From contig JAHEMX010000195.1 in assembly GCA_024643445.1 (NCBI GenBank), forward strand, positions 1-7,091: a DNA stretch of 7,091 bases, given 5' to 3'. Numbering within the stretch: position 1 is the first letter of the stretch; each line of letters begins with the position of its first letter. The notes beneath the pieces were generated by a model. The model was not told the DNA's origin. It made no database searches and was given only the letters and a program-made list of their open reading frames with translations. Shown piece by piece: positions 6,687 through 7,091 of the stretch. Source of the stretch: Desulfobulbaceae bacterium. Lineage in GTDB: Bacteria > Desulfobacterota > Desulfobulbia > Desulfobulbales > Desulfocapsaceae. The translations under genes and the position numbers were made by a program.

Positions 6687-6851
6687 ATGAGCCGGGCAGG
6701 AGTGATGCGATCATACGACCGCTTTCTTAACAGCTCAGAGGAAAGCCCGGGGGTGGTCGTGTCGGATTTTCGAACGCCAGGTGATTGCGCCAGGCGGCAG
6801 CGCTACAGTGACGAAGAGCCCGTACCCTTTTGCATTGGCCATGCAGGGTAG
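6687..6851 (+). CDS. Orphan 54-codon reading frame, unrecognised
   Basis: This ATG-to-TAG frame of 54 residues has a protein-like composition (YDRFLNSSEESPGVVVSDF, then RRQRYSDEEPVPFCIGHAG). A TAA stop lies two codons upstream of the ATG, so the frame cannot start earlier. There is no Shine-Dalgarno sequence before the ATG: the upstream bases are CCCCCTTATAAAAT, which looks more like a -10 box. It is polar with no membrane helix or known motif. Two strong hairpins lie inside it, so the region might be a structured RNA or a fragment of a mobile element. The coding claim is weak. Confidence 0.25.
   Translation: MSRAGVMRSYDRFLNSSEESPGVVVSDFRTPGDCARRQRYSDEEPVPFCIGHAG
6715..6760 (+). other. Strong two-part hairpin, possible structured RNA
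   Basis: ACGACC (6715-6720) pairs with GGTCGT (6755-6760). Directly stacked on it, GCTTTCT (6721-6727) pairs with GGAAAGC (6740-6746, one G-T pair) around a 12-base loop. The eight bases CCGGGGGT (6747-6754) bulge on the 3-prime side. An alternative pairing exists: CCGGGC (6692-6697) with GCCCGG (6745-6750). Two competing folds are typical of regulatory RNA, but I cannot match this to a known family. Confidence 0.3.
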
Positions 6852-6854
6852 CGG
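6820..6854. terminator. Hairpin between the orphan frame and the acetyltransferase gene
   Basis: TACCC (6823-6827) pairs with GGGTA (6846-6850) and TGCAT (6831-6835) with ATGCA (6841-6845). There is a TTT bulge and a five-base loop, and CCG/CGG extends the stem past a bulged G. It lies 12 bases beyond the stop of the minus-strand acetyltransferase, a terminator-like place. No T-run follows on the minus strand, so intrinsic termination is uncertain. Confidence 0.35.
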
Positions 6855-6866
6855 TGTTTGGTCAGA

Positions 6867-7091
6867 TCAGTTGTCCGTCTCTGGAACAATGATTTTTTTT
6901 CGCAATAAAAGTGCCGAACAACCATCCGCATAGTAGCCGACTTTACTGCCGAACACAGAAAAGCCCGAATCCAGGTAAAGTCGGACAGCAGCTTCATTTT
7001 TTTCGCACACTTCCAGGGTGATTTCGGTTTTATGGTGCTCTGCCGCCAGTTGTTCCGCAGAGGCGATCAAACGGCGGGCAATTCCCTGTTT
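6867..7091 (-). CDS. GNAT-family N-acetyltransferase, C-terminal part (continues beyond the window)
   Basis: The frame is open from the right edge to a TGA at 6867-6869, giving the last 74 residues. They carry the end of the acetyl-CoA-binding motif A (KQGIARRLIASAEQ, a Q-G-I-A pyrophosphate loop), the beta strand ITLEV and the RimI-like motif B (NEAAVRLYLDSGF). The ending YYADGCSALLLRK also fits RimI-like enzymes. The protein would transfer an acetyl group from acetyl-CoA to an amine; the substrate is not determinable from this part. The start, N-terminal half and promoter are outside the window. A TTG inside motif A (7068-7070) should not be taken as a start, because the preceding codons are part of the fold. 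The gene converges on the channel/OmpA operon. Confidence 0.85.
   Translation of the reverse strand, partial: KQGIARRLIASAEQLAAEHHKTEITLEVCEKNEAAVRLYLDSGFSVFGSKVGYYADGCSALLLRKKIIVPETDN

Noticed and set aside
6691..6760. RNase P RNA, suggested by GAGGAAAGCCCGGG
   Set aside because: Only a short resemblance to the P4 strand is present. The rest of the roughly 350-base RNase P structure is absent, and the acetyltransferase gene begins too soon downstream.
6803..6997. Minus-strand 64-codon frame overlapping the acetyltransferase
   Set aside because: The overlapping frame 6867-7091 carries clear GNAT motifs; this one is its out-of-frame shadow.

Overview
The window is Gram-negative bacterial chromosome. 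The evidence is a secreted-then-membrane-anchored NfeD protease, a slipin, and a proton-channel protein paired with a peptidoglycan-binding OmpA-domain protein, which implies an inner membrane plus periplasm. Base composition is mixed. I think a proteobacterium or Desulfobacterota member is most likely, but nothing here fixes the species. No tRNA, rRNA, CRISPR array or intact insertion sequence is visible.

Layout. Positions 1-623 hold no convincing intact gene. There is a G-run and two consecutive open plus-strand frames that may be remnants of a broken gene. They are followed by a leader with an imperfect hairpin just before the first real gene. Positions 624-2796 are a tightly coupled two-gene operon: full-length nfeD (ClpP-class serine protease with membrane and NfeD soluble domains) and a slipin/stomatin-like SPFH protein. 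Positions 2878-3834 encode an aldo/keto reductase of lower GC content than the operon before it. Positions 3835-4387 are a 553-base gap with a terminator-like hairpin, possible minus-strand gene debris and a candidate extended -10 promoter. Positions 4388-6552 are a second two-gene operon: a MotA/TolQ/ExbB-family channel protein and a MotB-like protein with one membrane helix, a very long coiled coil and a C-terminal OmpA domain. Positions 6553-6866 are a gap holding a palindrome, a 54-codon orphan reading frame and two strong hairpins. At the right edge, on the minus strand, is the C-terminal part of a GNAT acetyltransferase that continues beyond the window.

How the genes work together. NfeD and slipin form a known membrane quality-control/microdomain pair: in the archaeal homologues the NfeD protease cleaves the C-terminal region of its stomatin partner. 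The channel/OmpA pair has the architecture of an ion-driven motor or force-transducing complex (like MotAB, ExbBD/TolQR or the ZorAB pair of Zorya defence). It has no flagellar, Ton/Tol or defence genes beside it in this window, so its job is unassigned and it is the most interesting item here. The aldo/keto reductase and the acetyltransferase look like unrelated housekeeping or accessory enzymes.
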